A stretch of 64,000 bases of DNA from Armatimonadota bacterium. Lineage in GTDB: Bacteria > Armatimonadota > UBA5829 > DTJY01. The stretch covers positions 1-64,000 of the forward strand of contig JAGONM010000015.1 of assembly GCA_017993055.1 (NCBI GenBank), in the 5' to 3' direction. Position numbers and translations under genes: made by a program. Every line of letters starts with the position of its first letter. Position 1 is the first letter of the stretch. Positions 30,939 through 40,472 of the stretch are shown one piece after another. The notes under the pieces are model-generated. The model ran no database searches. It was not told the DNA's origin and saw only the letters and a program-made list of their open reading frames with translations.

Positions 30939-32623
30939 GGCCTGCGACCGCCCCTGCCCGAGAGCATCTCGCGCGCGTGCCGCACCGCCGTGTCCGAGGG
31001 GTCCGCGCCGCCGAGCATCCGGGAAAGCTCCTCCACGCGCTCCTCGTCGTCGAGGCGGCGGACCCGAACGACCGTCCGCCCGTCCTCGAGCCGCTTCTCG
31101 ATGCGGAAGTGGTCCGCCGGTCGGCTGGCTATCTGGGGCAGGTGAGTTATGCAGAGCACCTGGCAACTCGCCGCGAGCGCCTGGAGCTTCTCGCCGATCA
31201 CGTCCGCCGTGCGCCCGCCGATGCCGACGTCAATCTCGTCGAAAATGAGAGTCGGCAGCCTGTCCGCCGACGCGATCACGGACTTGACGGCGAGCATGAT
31301 GCGCGACATCTCTCCCCCGGACGCGATCTTCGCGAGCGGCTTGACGGGCTCGCCGGGGTTCGCCGAGATCAGGAACTCCACGTCGTCAACCCCGGCCGCG
31401 TCGAGGGGCTTTTCCGCCTGGGAGACCTCGAAGAGAGCGTTTGGCATGCTGAGCATCTCCAGCTCGCCGACGATGCGCGAGGCGAAATCCGCGCCGCCCC
31501 TGCGCCGGATCTCGGACAGCGCCCGGGCATGCGACCCGGCCTCGAGACTCGCTCGCTCGATCTCCCCCGTCAGTTCCTCGGTGCGCTCCTCGCCGTGCGC
31601 CAGGGCGTCGAGCTTCCGCTCTACCTCCACGCCGTATGCCTCGATCTCCTCGACGGTCTCCCCGTACTTGCGCTTGAGGGCCCGCAGAACGTCGAGCCGC
31701 TCCTCGATCGCCTCGAGCCGCTCCGGGCTGAACTCGACCGCATCCCGGTAGGCGCGAAGCTCCCGGGAGGCATCCTCGACCTGGTAGAGCGCCGATTGGA
31801 GTACCTCGGCGGTCGGCTGAAGCAGGGGATCGAGGTCGGCCAGATCGTGCAGGGCCGCGACGGCATCGCTGAGCTTGTCGAGCGCGCAGATATCCTGGGC
31901 GCGGTCGCCGATCGCCTCGAAAGCGGCGGACGCGGCGGCATGAAGTCTCTCGGCGTTCGCGAGGCGGGTCCTGTCCGCGAGCAGTTCCTCCTCCTCGCCC
32001 GGCCTCAGGTTCGCGCCCCGGATCTCCTCGAGCTGGAACTGGTAGAGGTCAATGTTGTGTGCCCGCTCGCGCCGGTCGGTCTCGAGCCGGCTCAACTCCG
32101 CCTGAAGGGCCCTCAGCCGGGCGTATGCTTCCGCCACCAGGCGCCGCTCGGCCTGCGCGGGCTCGCCGCACCACTCGTCGAGCGTGTCGAGGTGCCGTTC
32201 CGGGCGGAGCAGGGACTGGTGGTCGTGCTGGCCGTGGATGTCAACGGCGCGGTCGGTGATCTCCTTGAGGAGCGAGACCGTCGCGGGGCGGCCGTTGATG
32301 CGGCACTGGGACTTTCCGCCGCGCGTCAGCTCGCGGCTGACGATGACGCGGCCGTCCTCAGGGGCAAACCCCGCCTCCCTCATGGACGAGAGCCCCCCGG
32401 GATCGAGGCCGGAGACGTCGAGGACCGCCTCGACGGTGGCCCGCTCGCACCCGCTGCGGATGGCGTCGGCGTCGGCCCGCTCGCCGAGCGCGATGTTGAT
32501 TGCGTCAACGATGATGGACTTGCCGGAGCCGGTCTCGCCGGTGAGGATGTTGAGGCCGGGGCCGAACTCCAGCTCGAGGCTGTCTATCACCGCGAAGTCT
32601 TTGATGAAAAGCTGCTGGATCAT
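30935..32623 (-). CDS. recN: DNA repair protein RecN
   Basis: 562-aa SMC-like ATPase of double-strand-break repair. Walker A is TGETGSGKS at about 29-37; the ABC signature LAKIASGGEMSRIMLAVK and Walker B LPTLIFDEIDVGIGGRTADV are near the C-terminus; coiled-coil arms lie between. Length and motifs are complete. The QHDHQSLL element after the first head segment is typical of RecN. It is followed by the overlapping phosphodiester-glycosidase-like gene; NAD kinase lies ~200 bp upstream across a repeat A pair. Confidence 0.95.
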   Translation of the reverse strand: MIQQLFIKDFAVIDSLELEFGPGLNILTGETGSGKSIIVDAINIALGERADADAIRSGCERATVEAVLDVSGLDPGGLSSMREAGFAPEDGRVIVSRELTRGGKSQCRINGRPATVSLLKEITDRAVDIHGQHDHQSLLRPERHLDTLDEWCGEPAQAERRLVAEAYARLRALQAELSRLETDRRERAHNIDLYQFQLEEIRGANLRPGEEEELLADRTRLANAERLHAAASAAFEAIGDRAQDICALDKLSDAVAALHDLADLDPLLQPTAEVLQSALYQVEDASRELRAYRDAVEFSPERLEAIEERLDVLRALKRKYGETVEEIEAYGVEVERKLDALAHGEERTEELTGEIERASLEAGSHARALSEIRRRGGADFASRIVGELEMLSMPNALFEVSQAEKPLDAAGVDDVEFLISANPGEPVKPLAKIASGGEMSRIMLAVKSVIASADRLPTLIFDEIDVGIGGRTADVIGEKLQALAASCQVLCITHLPQIASRPADHFRIEKRLEDGRTVVRVRRLDDEERVEELSRMLGGADPSDTAVRHAREMLSGRGGRRP

Positions 32624-32677
32624 GGCATGGAAACCCGAGGATGGAGAAGAGAGGAGGGATGAGCGACAGAGCCGTCA

Positions 32678-32790
32678 GTCCTGAGTGCGCCTCCGGGCGC
32701 GTATCGAAGGACGGTCGGGCCTGCACTGCATTGGGCGCTCCGCAGGCCGCCCTTCGATACATCCGCCGGAGCGGACACTCAGGGCTGTCG
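32678..32790 (-). repeat. Repeat A inverted pair with altered tip
   Basis: One arm at about 32680-32717 (GTCCT/AGGAC closing, GCC tip) and a second at 32750-32788 whose tip is TCCG-CCGGAG-CGGA, a stem not used by other copies but still paired. It lies between recN and the NAD kinase gene. Confidence 0.8.
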
Positions 32791-32821
32791 GGTTTCCCTC
32801 TCCCCCGTCATTCCTCTATCC

Positions 32822-33694
32822 TCACACCTCACAGTCGAACCGCCCGCCCCAGCGGAGCCTGCTCTGGAGCTTGTCGAAGAACGTCATGCCGCCGACCTCG
32901 ATGAGCCGCGCCTTGTGCTCGGACTCCCCGACGAGGACCTCGTCGCCCTCCTCCAACCGGACCCCGACCTGGCCGTCCACCGTGAGCATGACGACTTCCT
33001 CGATGTCGCCGCCGATCACTACCTTGACGATCTCGCGGCTAGGCACCAGGAGCGGCCGCACGTTGAGCGTGTGCGGGCAGATCGGGGTGATGATCGTGAC
33101 GCTCAGCTCGGGCGCCACCAACGGCCCCCCGGCTGAGAGCGAGTAGGCGGTCGAGCCGGTAGGCGTCGCGACGATCAGCCCGTCGGCCTGGTAGGTGGTG
33201 ATGTACTTGTCCGAGACGTAGGCCTGCAGGCGGAGCATGCGGGCGAGCGGGCCCTTGTGGATCACCGCGTCATTCAGCGCGGCGGCGGAGGCGATCTCCT
33301 TCCCCCCTCGGCTGACCGAGGCCCGGAGCATCATACGCTCCTCGACCTCGCATCGGCCTTCCAAAACGGCGTCCACGGCGGACTGCGCGTCCCCCGGCAG
33401 AACGTCGGTCATGAAGCCGAACTCGCCGAACCGCACGCCGAGCATCGGGACCCCGGCGGGAGCCATGATCCGCCCGGCGCGCAGGAGAGTCCCGTCGCCG
33501 CCGAGCACGAGCGCGAAGTCCGCCGACGAGAGTTCCCTGGGAGTGGCCGCAAGCTCGGGGAAGCCGCACTCCCCGGCGGCGTCCGACTCGATGATGACGG
33601 AGGCGCCCCTGCCCTGCAGGTGCGGCGCGAGGCTGCGGGCAAGCTCGACCGCCGCCTGCTTGGTCGTATTCAGTATGATTGCGATGGTCTTCAT
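32822..33694 (-). CDS. nadK: NAD kinase
   Basis: A 290-aa enzyme that makes NADP from NAD and ATP. The family motifs are plain: LVLGGDGTLLRAG at about 66-78, GVRFGEFGFMTD after it, NDAVIHKG, and YQADGLIVATPTGSTAYSLSAGGP. The ATG at 33694 is used; an in-frame TTG nine codons upstream has no better ribosome-binding site. Same direction as recN, a linkage common in bacteria. Confidence 0.95.
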   Translation of the reverse strand: MKTIAIILNTTKQAAVELARSLAPHLQGRGASVIIESDAAGECGFPELAATPRELSSADFALVLGGDGTLLRAGRIMAPAGVPMLGVRFGEFGFMTDVLPGDAQSAVDAVLEGRCEVEERMMLRASVSRGGKEIASAAALNDAVIHKGPLARMLRLQAYVSDKYITTYQADGLIVATPTGSTAYSLSAGGPLVAPELSVTIITPICPHTLNVRPLLVPSREIVKVVIGGDIEEVVMLTVDGQVGVRLEEGDEVLVGESEHKARLIEVGGMTFFDKLQSRLRWGGRFDCEV

Positions 33695-33748
33695 GGTCTC
33701 TTGCGTCACGGTGGGAATCAAGTGATTATAGCAGATGCGGGCGCGCCT

Positions 33749-35662
33749 CTACAAACCGACGGACAGCGCCAACTCGCCGAGCTGCTGGCCGTTGCCCGCG
33801 AACTTGATGTACAGCGGACCCCCGGCCCAGGCGCTCACGTCCACCTCGTGCCGGCTCCGGTTGCTCTTGCCGGAGAGGACAGTCTTCCACGCGACCCGAT
33901 CCGACGACGCGAGCACCTGCCACTCGTTCGCCTCGTGGGCCCCGACGTCCAGCTCCAGGTAGGCGCTCTTCGCCTTCGACAGGTCGAGCTTGTAGGTCCA
34001 CGTGCCGCTGAAACGCACGCTCGGCGCGCCCCCGCTGCCCTCGTTCTCGACGAGATAGCGGCTCTCGACGGTGCTGTTCGCCAGGAACTCGATCACCGGG
34101 CCGTCGGATACGCGCACGGGTATCCGCATCCACGGAAGCTGTTCCGACTGAACCGTCCCCTGGACCAGCAGTTCGGCCGTGCCCGCCTCGAAGTCGGCCG
34201 GGAGCAGGAACTTCACCGTGACGTCCCCGACTTCCCCGCCGGCGAGATAGACGGGCCGGCAGGAACCCTCGCGGCCGTTGATGCGCGCCTCGAGCCGCAC
34301 GAACGCGCCCCGTCCGGAGTCGTTGTGCGCCTTGAACGTCAGAACCTGGTGCACGCCCCGGATCAAGTAGAGCCGCGAGGTGCCCTCCGGGGGAGCTATC
34401 CCCAGCCACACGTCGCGCTTCGACCTGTCGTCGTAATCCGGGCGGGACATCGGCGTGGGATCTTGGACTTCATCGGCGCTCAGCACGAACACCGGGTCCG
34501 GGCCGACCTCGACGGCGCCGCCCTCGATCTGCACCGGGCCGCCGAGCCGCTTCGCCTCGACCCAGCGCTTCCCGGCGGGCAGTTCGAGCGGCGCCTTCTC
34601 CTTGCCGGGATGCCACGCCGCTAGGAGCAGCTTGCCGTCCTTCCCGCGGAACCTGTGACAGCGGAGCGCCTGATGCTCGATCGGGCCGAGGTACTGAGAA
34701 CCCTCCAGCATGCCGGTCACGAACCGGTACGCCTCGAACGCGGGCTTGCGCGCGCCGTCAGGGCGGATGAGGCCGTATCCCGGGCCGCCCCAGTCCTTGA
34801 CCGAGAACCAGAAAACCTTGGTGACGTCTATGTCCGAGAGGCTCAGGCCGGCGATCATCGCCTGCTGGAGGAGACGCGCCTGGACGTCCTCCGTGATGCC
34901 CGCGTCGCCGGTGGACCAGCCGAGTTCGGTCAGCCAGACCTCCTTGTACCGCTCCCGGTAGTTCACCATCAGATCGCGCAGGTTTCGGAGCTGGAGTGAG
35001 AACCACTCGTCGTTGAACGTATCGCCCCACTGGTAGGGGTGGACCGCCATGACGTCGAAGAAGGGGCCGCCGCCGTACTGGTAGACGCGCTCCAGGAAGG
35101 GGAGGTTGACCCCGGCGAGCCCCCCGAAGACGACCTTGCACTCGGGGTCGGCCTTCTTCGCGGCGACGTACGCGCCCTTCAGGAGGTCGCAGTACTGCTC
35201 GATGGTGCCGGTCCAGAAGCCGATGTCCGGCTCGTTCCAGACCTCCCAGTACTTGACCTTGCCCTTGTAGCGGGAGACGACGGTGTGGACGAAGTTCGTC
35301 CAGTCCTTCAGGTCTCGTGGAGGCGCGCTGTTCTCTCCGTTCGGGCCGGAGGAGGCCCACTTGGGGGTGTAGCCGAGGATGACGAGCAGTTCGACGCCCT
35401 CATCCTTCGTCCAGCCGTTGACTTCGGCATCGGCGCTCTTCCAGTCGTAGACGCCGCGCTCCTTCTCGACCGCGCCCCAGTCGAGGGCGGAGCACCCTGC
35501 CCCGCACCGGACCCACTTGACGCCGGCGTCCCTGATCCCCGGCCACGAGCAGATGACCCCGAAGGGGGAGTCGCGGTTGCGGACGACATCGGCGGAAAGG
35601 GGCTGAAGAAGACTCAGAAGAAGAGCGGGAATGAACCAACGCGTCCCACAGACAGACTTCAT
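33749..35662 (-). CDS. Secreted clan GH-A glycoside hydrolase, GH39-like
   Basis: 637 aa with signal peptide (FIPALLLSLLQPLSA). The TIM barrel at about 30-330 has acid/base Glu in YWEVWNEPDIGFW and nucleophile Glu in VWLTELGWSTGD, plus AVHPYQWG. Beta-sandwich domains follow, with a final carbohydrate-binding-like unit (ANEWQVLASSDRVAWKTVLSG). It is a paralogue in architecture of the enzyme at 7955-9811 but has no H insert. The ATG overlaps the stop of the EVE-like gene by 4 bp. The substrate is unknown. Confidence 0.83.
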   Translation of the reverse strand: MKSVCGTRWFIPALLLSLLQPLSADVVRNRDSPFGVICSWPGIRDAGVKWVRCGAGCSALDWGAVEKERGVYDWKSADAEVNGWTKDEGVELLVILGYTPKWASSGPNGENSAPPRDLKDWTNFVHTVVSRYKGKVKYWEVWNEPDIGFWTGTIEQYCDLLKGAYVAAKKADPECKVVFGGLAGVNLPFLERVYQYGGGPFFDVMAVHPYQWGDTFNDEWFSLQLRNLRDLMVNYRERYKEVWLTELGWSTGDAGITEDVQARLLQQAMIAGLSLSDIDVTKVFWFSVKDWGGPGYGLIRPDGARKPAFEAYRFVTGMLEGSQYLGPIEHQALRCHRFRGKDGKLLLAAWHPGKEKAPLELPAGKRWVEAKRLGGPVQIEGGAVEVGPDPVFVLSADEVQDPTPMSRPDYDDRSKRDVWLGIAPPEGTSRLYLIRGVHQVLTFKAHNDSGRGAFVRLEARINGREGSCRPVYLAGGEVGDVTVKFLLPADFEAGTAELLVQGTVQSEQLPWMRIPVRVSDGPVIEFLANSTVESRYLVENEGSGGAPSVRFSGTWTYKLDLSKAKSAYLELDVGAHEANEWQVLASSDRVAWKTVLSGKSNRSRHEVDVSAWAGGPLYIKFAGNGQQLGELALSVGL

Positions 35663-36918
35663 AGCTCATCTGCCTCGCATGACTCCGATATCTCGGTCAG
35701 AAACTCGGGTTTTAGATGCCGTACTACAGTCGCGATCTCACTGGCCGAGGCCCGTAACGATGAGAAGGAGAGGAATCTGCACATCTGCGCGAGCGGCGGT
35801 CTCAGCCTTGAGAATGTCGGGCGATTCACCTCAGTGATGACCTTGTCCCTCCGTTCCTCGGGTGCCACCAGGTAGAGTGGAATATTCAGGTTCGGTTGCA
35901 TGGCAACGAGATCAGACATGCGCAGAAGACCAGAGTATATTGACGTAGTACTCTCGATCTCGAAGGCGGCCACGATAGCGTTGCCATGCAACCATAGCAC
36001 GTCAATGTGCTCAATAGTCTTGTTCGTCGCTTCGTCGAACTGAAGCGGAAGCTCTTTCTTGATGCGGGGAAGGTCGGCGAACTTGCGTCCATTGACCTGT
36101 CGCCCTCTGTCATTGCGGGCAACCCATACGTCCAAGCCCATGTCGTTTCCGAGCTTTAGCAGAAGCCACTGGATCTCGCCATGTTCTCTGGGCTCTCTAG
36201 CCGCGTGCTCCTCTACCCCCGACTCACCATCCGGCACCGTCACCGGGCCAATCGCTGCTTTGAGAGTCTTTGGCCGTCTGGTGAGCTTGGCGGGATCCAC
36301 GGGACGCAAGACCGGGTTACGGACGGCATCCTCAACCGCTCTCAATACAGCCTCACCATCTTGGCGGTTCCACTTGCAGGGAGAGCCTCTGAAGCGACCA
36401 GTCCACGAGCTAGGTGCCTTCATGTTTTGAAAGAAGCTGAGACGATCACTCAAATGATGTACCGGCACGGCTGTATCCGGGGTCAACGCAGCTACTACCT
36501 TGACCTTGAGCCTGCACGGGAAATCTTCATCAGCCCATATCGGAGTCGTATCTTCGAACACCGGAGACAGTACTTCCAGCACTCCGACAAATCTCGATAC
36601 CCCCGTCAGGTAGCACAGAAGGTAATCCCCCGGCTTGATTTTCTCGGCATGCACCTTTCGGGACGCACGGAATCCGCTCACAGCGGCCCCGGCATCCTGG
36701 AACTGCTGCCATGTCACGCCCGTGAACAGGTCAAGCCAGTAGTCGCGCTTATCCATGCCTTGCACCAACTCCTTGTACTCACTCGATGGACAAAGGGGGA
36801 CGTGCACCCAACCGTAATCCCAGATTCCCGGGCCCGGCAATAGACACGCCTCGTTTGCCAGAGTGTTCAACACCTGAGAGGACCTTTCCTGCTCGGTCGT
36901 CCGGGTGGGACCGGTCAT
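35659..36918 (-). CDS. EVE-domain protein fused to a nuclease-like domain
   Basis: About 419 aa (ATG 36918) or 438 aa (GTG 36975). Residues ~35-195 read like an EVE/PUA-type domain: IWDYGWVHV, KIKPGDYLLCYLTGVSRFVGVLEVLSP, then SFFQNMKAPSSWTGRFRGSPCKW. EVE domains bind modified bases in DNA or RNA. The C-terminal ~180 residues (EIQWLLLKLGNDMGLDVWVARND ... IDVLWLHGNAIVAAFEIESTTSIYSG) look like a PD-(D/E)XK-type fold with a D...EIE pattern. The combination suggests a modification-dependent restriction enzyme, an inference. It is AT-richer than its neighbours by eye. It is divergent from the MFS gene. Confidence 0.6.
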   Translation of the reverse strand: MTGPTRTTEQERSSQVLNTLANEACLLPGPGIWDYGWVHVPLCPSSEYKELVQGMDKRDYWLDLFTGVTWQQFQDAGAAVSGFRASRKVHAEKIKPGDYLLCYLTGVSRFVGVLEVLSPVFEDTTPIWADEDFPCRLKVKVVAALTPDTAVPVHHLSDRLSFFQNMKAPSSWTGRFRGSPCKWNRQDGEAVLRAVEDAVRNPVLRPVDPAKLTRRPKTLKAAIGPVTVPDGESGVEEHAAREPREHGEIQWLLLKLGNDMGLDVWVARNDRGRQVNGRKFADLPRIKKELPLQFDEATNKTIEHIDVLWLHGNAIVAAFEIESTTSIYSGLLRMSDLVAMQPNLNIPLYLVAPEERRDKVITEVNRPTFSRLRPPLAQMCRFLSFSSLRASASEIATVVRHLKPEFLTEISESCEADEL

Positions 36919-36968
36919 CGCGATCCGCGCTCTGCTCTGCCTCCGCCTCAGTCCGGGGAGAACCGCGC

Positions 36969-36997
36969 TTGACACAGCATTGCTCGTGTGTCATTCT
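36969..36997 (+). promoter_or_regulatory. Weak candidate promoter for the MFS gene
   Basis: TTGACA (36969-36974), 17-bp spacer, CATTCT (36992-36997; 3/6). It lies in the 121-bp divergent gap and supports a downstream start at 37040 instead of upstream in-frame codons. Confidence 0.3.
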
Positions 36998-37039
36998 TTA
37001 GGCGGATCGCCGCACCGCAATCAGCAGGGAACAAGGCAG

Positions 37040-38239
37040 TTGTTCGATGCATTCCGCTACCGAAACTACAGGCTATACTGGACGGGAATCGTCCTGTCCG
37101 CGATCGGCAGTTGGGTGCAGAACACCGCGCAGGGGTGGCTGGTATACGACCTGACCCATTCGTCGCTGATGCTCGGCACGGTGGGATTCCTCGGGGCGCT
37201 CCCGGTGACGCTCCTGACCCTGCTCGCCGGGGTGCTGGCCGACAGGGTTGACCGGCGGCGGCTGCTCTTCCTCACGCAGACGGTGCTGATGGCGTCGGCC
37301 TTCATGATGGGCCTGCTGACGTCTTACGGGGTGATAGCCGTCTGGCACGTGATGGTGCTGGCGACGATGTCGGGGTTCGCGTCGGCGTTCGACATGCCGG
37401 TGCGCCAGTCGGTGGTCCCGACGCTGGTCGGCAAGCGCCACATCATGAACGCGATCGCGCTGAACTCGACGGCGTTCAACAGCGCGAGGATAGTCGGCCC
37501 GGCGCTGGCGGGGATCCTGGTGCCGGCGATCGGGCTGGGCAAGTGCTTCTATTTCAACTCGGCAAGCTACCTGGCGATGATCGCGGCCGTCGCGCTGATA
37601 CGGATCGAGAGTTTTCGGAAGCCGGACGACGAGCAGGGGATCTGGGCGGACTTCCGCGGGGGACTGAGCTACGTCCGGCACAACAAGACCGTGCGGACGC
37701 TTGTGTGCCTGGCGGCGGTGCCGAGCCTCTTCGCGATGCCTTACGCGATGCTGATGCCGGTCTTCGCGGAGGACATACTGGGCGTGGGCATCAGGGGCCT
37801 CGGCCTGCTGATGTCGTCGGTGGGGGTCGGCGGGCTGACGGCCGCGCTCACCCTGGCGATGCTGAGCAAGTCCGAGCGCAAGGGGCTGATACTCACCACG
37901 GCGACCCTGCTGCTGCCGGTGATGCTGGTGCTCTTCGCGAACTCGCGCCATTTCGCGCTGTCGCAGGTCTTCCTGGTGGGCCTCGGGTTCAGCAACCTGA
38001 TGTACCTGGCGAGCACGAACTCCCTGATACAGACCGTCGTGCCGGACGAGCTGCGCGGGCGCGTCGTGAGCGCGTACATGTTCGCGTTCGTGGGGATGGG
38101 GCCGATCGGACAGCTCATGATGGGCGCGGTGGCCCAGGCGGTCGGCGCGCCGGCGGCGTTGACGGCGGGCGGGATCGTGTGCGCGGCGAGCGCGGCGGGG
38201 GTGCTGTTGTTCCAGCCGGGGATCAGGCGGCTGACTTAG
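37040..38239 (+). CDS. MFS exporter, EntS-like
   Basis: About 399 aa with eleven to twelve membrane helices. The start FDAFRYRNYRLYWTGIVLSAIGSWVQNTAQGWLVY is the conserved first segment of the EntS/MFS_3 exporters. LADRVDRRRLLFLTQ (loop 2-3) and MPYAMLMPVFAEDILGVG are further marks. Substrates in the family include siderophores and drugs; unknown here. The TTG at 37040 (AAGG and CAGGGA upstream) is my choice; upstream in-frame codons run into the likely promoter. Confidence 0.82.
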   Translation: MFDAFRYRNYRLYWTGIVLSAIGSWVQNTAQGWLVYDLTHSSLMLGTVGFLGALPVTLLTLLAGVLADRVDRRRLLFLTQTVLMASAFMMGLLTSYGVIAVWHVMVLATMSGFASAFDMPVRQSVVPTLVGKRHIMNAIALNSTAFNSARIVGPALAGILVPAIGLGKCFYFNSASYLAMIAAVALIRIESFRKPDDEQGIWADFRGGLSYVRHNKTVRTLVCLAAVPSLFAMPYAMLMPVFAEDILGVGIRGLGLLMSSVGVGGLTAALTLAMLSKSERKGLILTTATLLLPVMLVLFANSRHFALSQVFLVGLGFSNLMYLASTNSLIQTVVPDELRGRVVSAYMFAFVGMGPIGQLMMGAVAQAVGAPAALTAGGIVCAASAAGVLLFQPGIRRLT

Positions 38240-38271
38240 GCGGCTGCGCGGCGGATAGCGGAGGTGTTTCA

Positions 38272-39342
38272 TTGAAGAGACTGATACTGGTCGTGCTCGC
38301 GCTGGCGGCTCAAGGCGCCTGGTCCGCGCAATCCACGCCCCCGACGGGGTGGAGCGCGGACGGATCGCGGATAATCGTGGCGGGGAACCTCTCGGACGGC
38401 AAGGGGATATACATCCTCGACTCCGAGGGGCGGAAGCACGAGTACATCCCGTTCGAGCACGAGGTCCTGGCGGTCAAGTGGCCGAACGTGGACGGGCCGA
38501 TGTGCCTGCTGGCGCGCCACCCGGACGGGCGATACTACCTGTGGTCCGCGAACTCGACCGGGATCATAGACAGGGTGTCCGAGCGCAGCGTGTACGTCGG
38601 CCGACTGCCGAGCGCGGGCCTGTTCGACTGCTCGCCGGACGGGCGCTACGTCGTCTTCGCTTCCGGGACTGGAGCGGAGATTGACCTCTGGAGGGCGGAC
38701 ACCGAGCGGACGCCCGACAAGCAGCTCACGAACTCCGGGGGAAGGGATTTCGGCCCCGCGTGGTCTCCGGACGGCAGGCGGATAGCGTTCTCCAGCGAGA
38801 GGGGCGGCACCGCCGGAATATGGGTGATGCCGGCGGGCGGCGGACCGGCCAAACGGCTGGTGGACGGGCCCGGGCAGGAACTCGATCCGTCATGGTCGCC
38901 GAAGGGAAACGACCTCCTCTACCTGGTGAAGGGCAAGGGCGAGGGCATCTACGCGTGCTCGGCATCCGGCGGGAGCAGCAGGCCGATAGCGGTCGGGGGG
39001 CGCGATTATGCCGCGCCTGTCTGGTCTCACACGGGCAAGTGGATATCCTTCGTCTACGGCAGCAACCCCGCGAACCTCTTCTGCACGCCGGCCGACAAAG
39101 CGAAGGGCTACGGCCCCTACTACCAGACCAGTTTCGACCGATCGGCCGGCCTGAAGGTGGAGACCCGCGCGTCCGCATGGTCCCCGTCTCGCGACCAGCT
39201 CGTGTTCGCGACATACGAGACGGGCAAGATGACCGTCAGGCTGGCGAACATATCTCCCGGTTACGGGGCCGTGCCGAGGGACATATACATGGATCCGGGG
39301 ATCTTCGGCGCGGGGAAGATCAACACCGGCACCGACCGCTGA
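38272..39342 (+). CDS. Secreted TolB-like beta-propeller protein
   Basis: 356 aa. Signal peptide KRLILVVLALAAQGAWSA. WD40-like/PD40 blades are repeated: PPTGWSADGSRIIVAG, LFDCSPDGRYVVFAS, GPAWSPDGRRIAFSS, DPSWSPKGNDLLYLV, APVWSHTGKWISFVYG and SAWSPSRDQLVFATYE, giving six blades. No catalytic domain follows, so it is probably a periplasmic binding or scaffold protein. The start is TTG at 38272 with GGAGGTG 5 bp upstream, a case where an ATG-only search would miss the gene start. It begins 32 bp after the MFS gene. Confidence 0.8.
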   Translation: MKRLILVVLALAAQGAWSAQSTPPTGWSADGSRIIVAGNLSDGKGIYILDSEGRKHEYIPFEHEVLAVKWPNVDGPMCLLARHPDGRYYLWSANSTGIIDRVSERSVYVGRLPSAGLFDCSPDGRYVVFASGTGAEIDLWRADTERTPDKQLTNSGGRDFGPAWSPDGRRIAFSSERGGTAGIWVMPAGGGPAKRLVDGPGQELDPSWSPKGNDLLYLVKGKGEGIYACSASGGSSRPIAVGGRDYAAPVWSHTGKWISFVYGSNPANLFCTPADKAKGYGPYYQTSFDRSAGLKVETRASAWSPSRDQLVFATYETGKMTVRLANISPGYGAVPRDIYMDPGIFGAGKINTGTDR

Positions 39343-39357
39343 TCGAAGGAGCGACGC

Positions 39358-40437
39358 ATGTCTCAACACGGGGTGGCCCCCTACGACCGCATCGTCCGGG
39401 ATTTCCGACAGCTCGACTCCGCGGAGACGCTCCGCACCACCTGGGACGTCGAGCGCCTGATCCTCATGCAGTCCGTGCAGGGGCACGCGCACGAGGGACA
39501 CGGGGTGTTCTACGGCGTCAGGTACTCGAACACGACGATGGACGACATCTCGAGGGCGCTCCGGCTCGACCCCGTCGCGATCCGCGAGGACCGGCAGCGC
39601 CTGATTGACGGCATCGGGCAGTACGCGGACAGGGTGCTCGCCGGGGAGGAGCGCCCCCCGCTCGAGGACGATGAAGGGCTCCCGCTGCTCAATACGGCCT
39701 CGCTGAGGGGCCTGGACGTCTCGGGCATGGAGGTCCTGCGCGGGCTGTATGCCGGTGGGCTCCGCGACGACACGGAGGTCCGATTCGCGGCCGAGGAGCG
39801 CTACGGCATCACCATCGGAGGCGGCAAGTGCTGCCTGGTGGACACGCGCGTCATGCATCAGCTCGAGCTGAACGGCGACATACTGGCCCACGGCGCGCAC
39901 GAGGACATGATCCAGTACTACCGCGACGTGGGGCTGATCGTGGCGGACGAGGGGCCGGACGGCGAGGGCGTCGAGTACATGTACATCCGGCACAGGCGCG
40001 GGCGCGGCGCATCCGACGACACGGCGATCGTCGCCGCGGGGATGCTCTGGGGGATCGGGACGGCGGTCGGCGTCTTCCTGGCGGACGCGATAGACACGCT
40101 GGAGAAGCACGTCCCCGTTTTCAGCGACCAGGACGGCGGACTCGCGCGGAAGATCCGGGCGGGCTGCGGCGACATCTGCGTCCCGGACGCGGACGTGAGG
40201 CACCTCGCGTACCTGTCGGCCGTCCCGGAGAAGGCCCCTATAGAGGTCCCCGACAGCTCGCTCCGCCGGATGCTCGTCGTGGACCGCGGGCACGACATCA
40301 ACGCGCTGGAGAGCCACTTCCTATTCGTGCAGGGCAGGCGTTACCCGCCGACCCGGATCGGGCACGAGGAAGTGCCGAACAAGGCTTTCTACGAGTACGT
40401 GGCCGCCCGACTGCGCAAGTCGCCGGGACCGCTCTAG
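39358..40437 (+). CDS. Unrecognised cytoplasmic protein
   Basis: 359 aa, no signal peptide or membrane segment, charged and mixed alpha/beta. I do not recognise the family. Notable stretches: GHGVFYGVRYSNTTMDDI, ITIGGGKCCLVDTRVMHQLELNGDI, VEYMYIRHRRGRGASDDTAIVAAGMLWGIGTAVG, and DRGHDINALESHFLFVQGRRYPP near the end. A NurA-type nuclease was considered because of the size, but its Asp-containing N-terminal motif is not evident. The start ATG 39358 has AAGGAGCGACGC and lies 15 bp after the TolB-like gene, so the genes are probably co-transcribed. Confidence 0.7.
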   Translation: MSQHGVAPYDRIVRDFRQLDSAETLRTTWDVERLILMQSVQGHAHEGHGVFYGVRYSNTTMDDISRALRLDPVAIREDRQRLIDGIGQYADRVLAGEERPPLEDDEGLPLLNTASLRGLDVSGMEVLRGLYAGGLRDDTEVRFAAEERYGITIGGGKCCLVDTRVMHQLELNGDILAHGAHEDMIQYYRDVGLIVADEGPDGEGVEYMYIRHRRGRGASDDTAIVAAGMLWGIGTAVGVFLADAIDTLEKHVPVFSDQDGGLARKIRAGCGDICVPDADVRHLAYLSAVPEKAPIEVPDSSLRRMLVVDRGHDINALESHFLFVQGRRYPPTRIGHEEVPNKAFYEYVAARLRKSPGPL

Positions 40438-40472
40438 GCGCGGGGAGCACATGCCGGATGCCGCCAACCTGC

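Noticed and set aside
28593-31166. Start of the phosphodiester-glycosidase-like protein at 31166
   Set aside because: The first 76 residues are an antisense-frame translation of recN; the ATG overlapping the recN stop is followed by a hydrophobic signal or anchor segment.
39358-40437. NurA nuclease
   Set aside because: Size fits but the N-terminal catalytic Asp motif and a HerA partner are absent.
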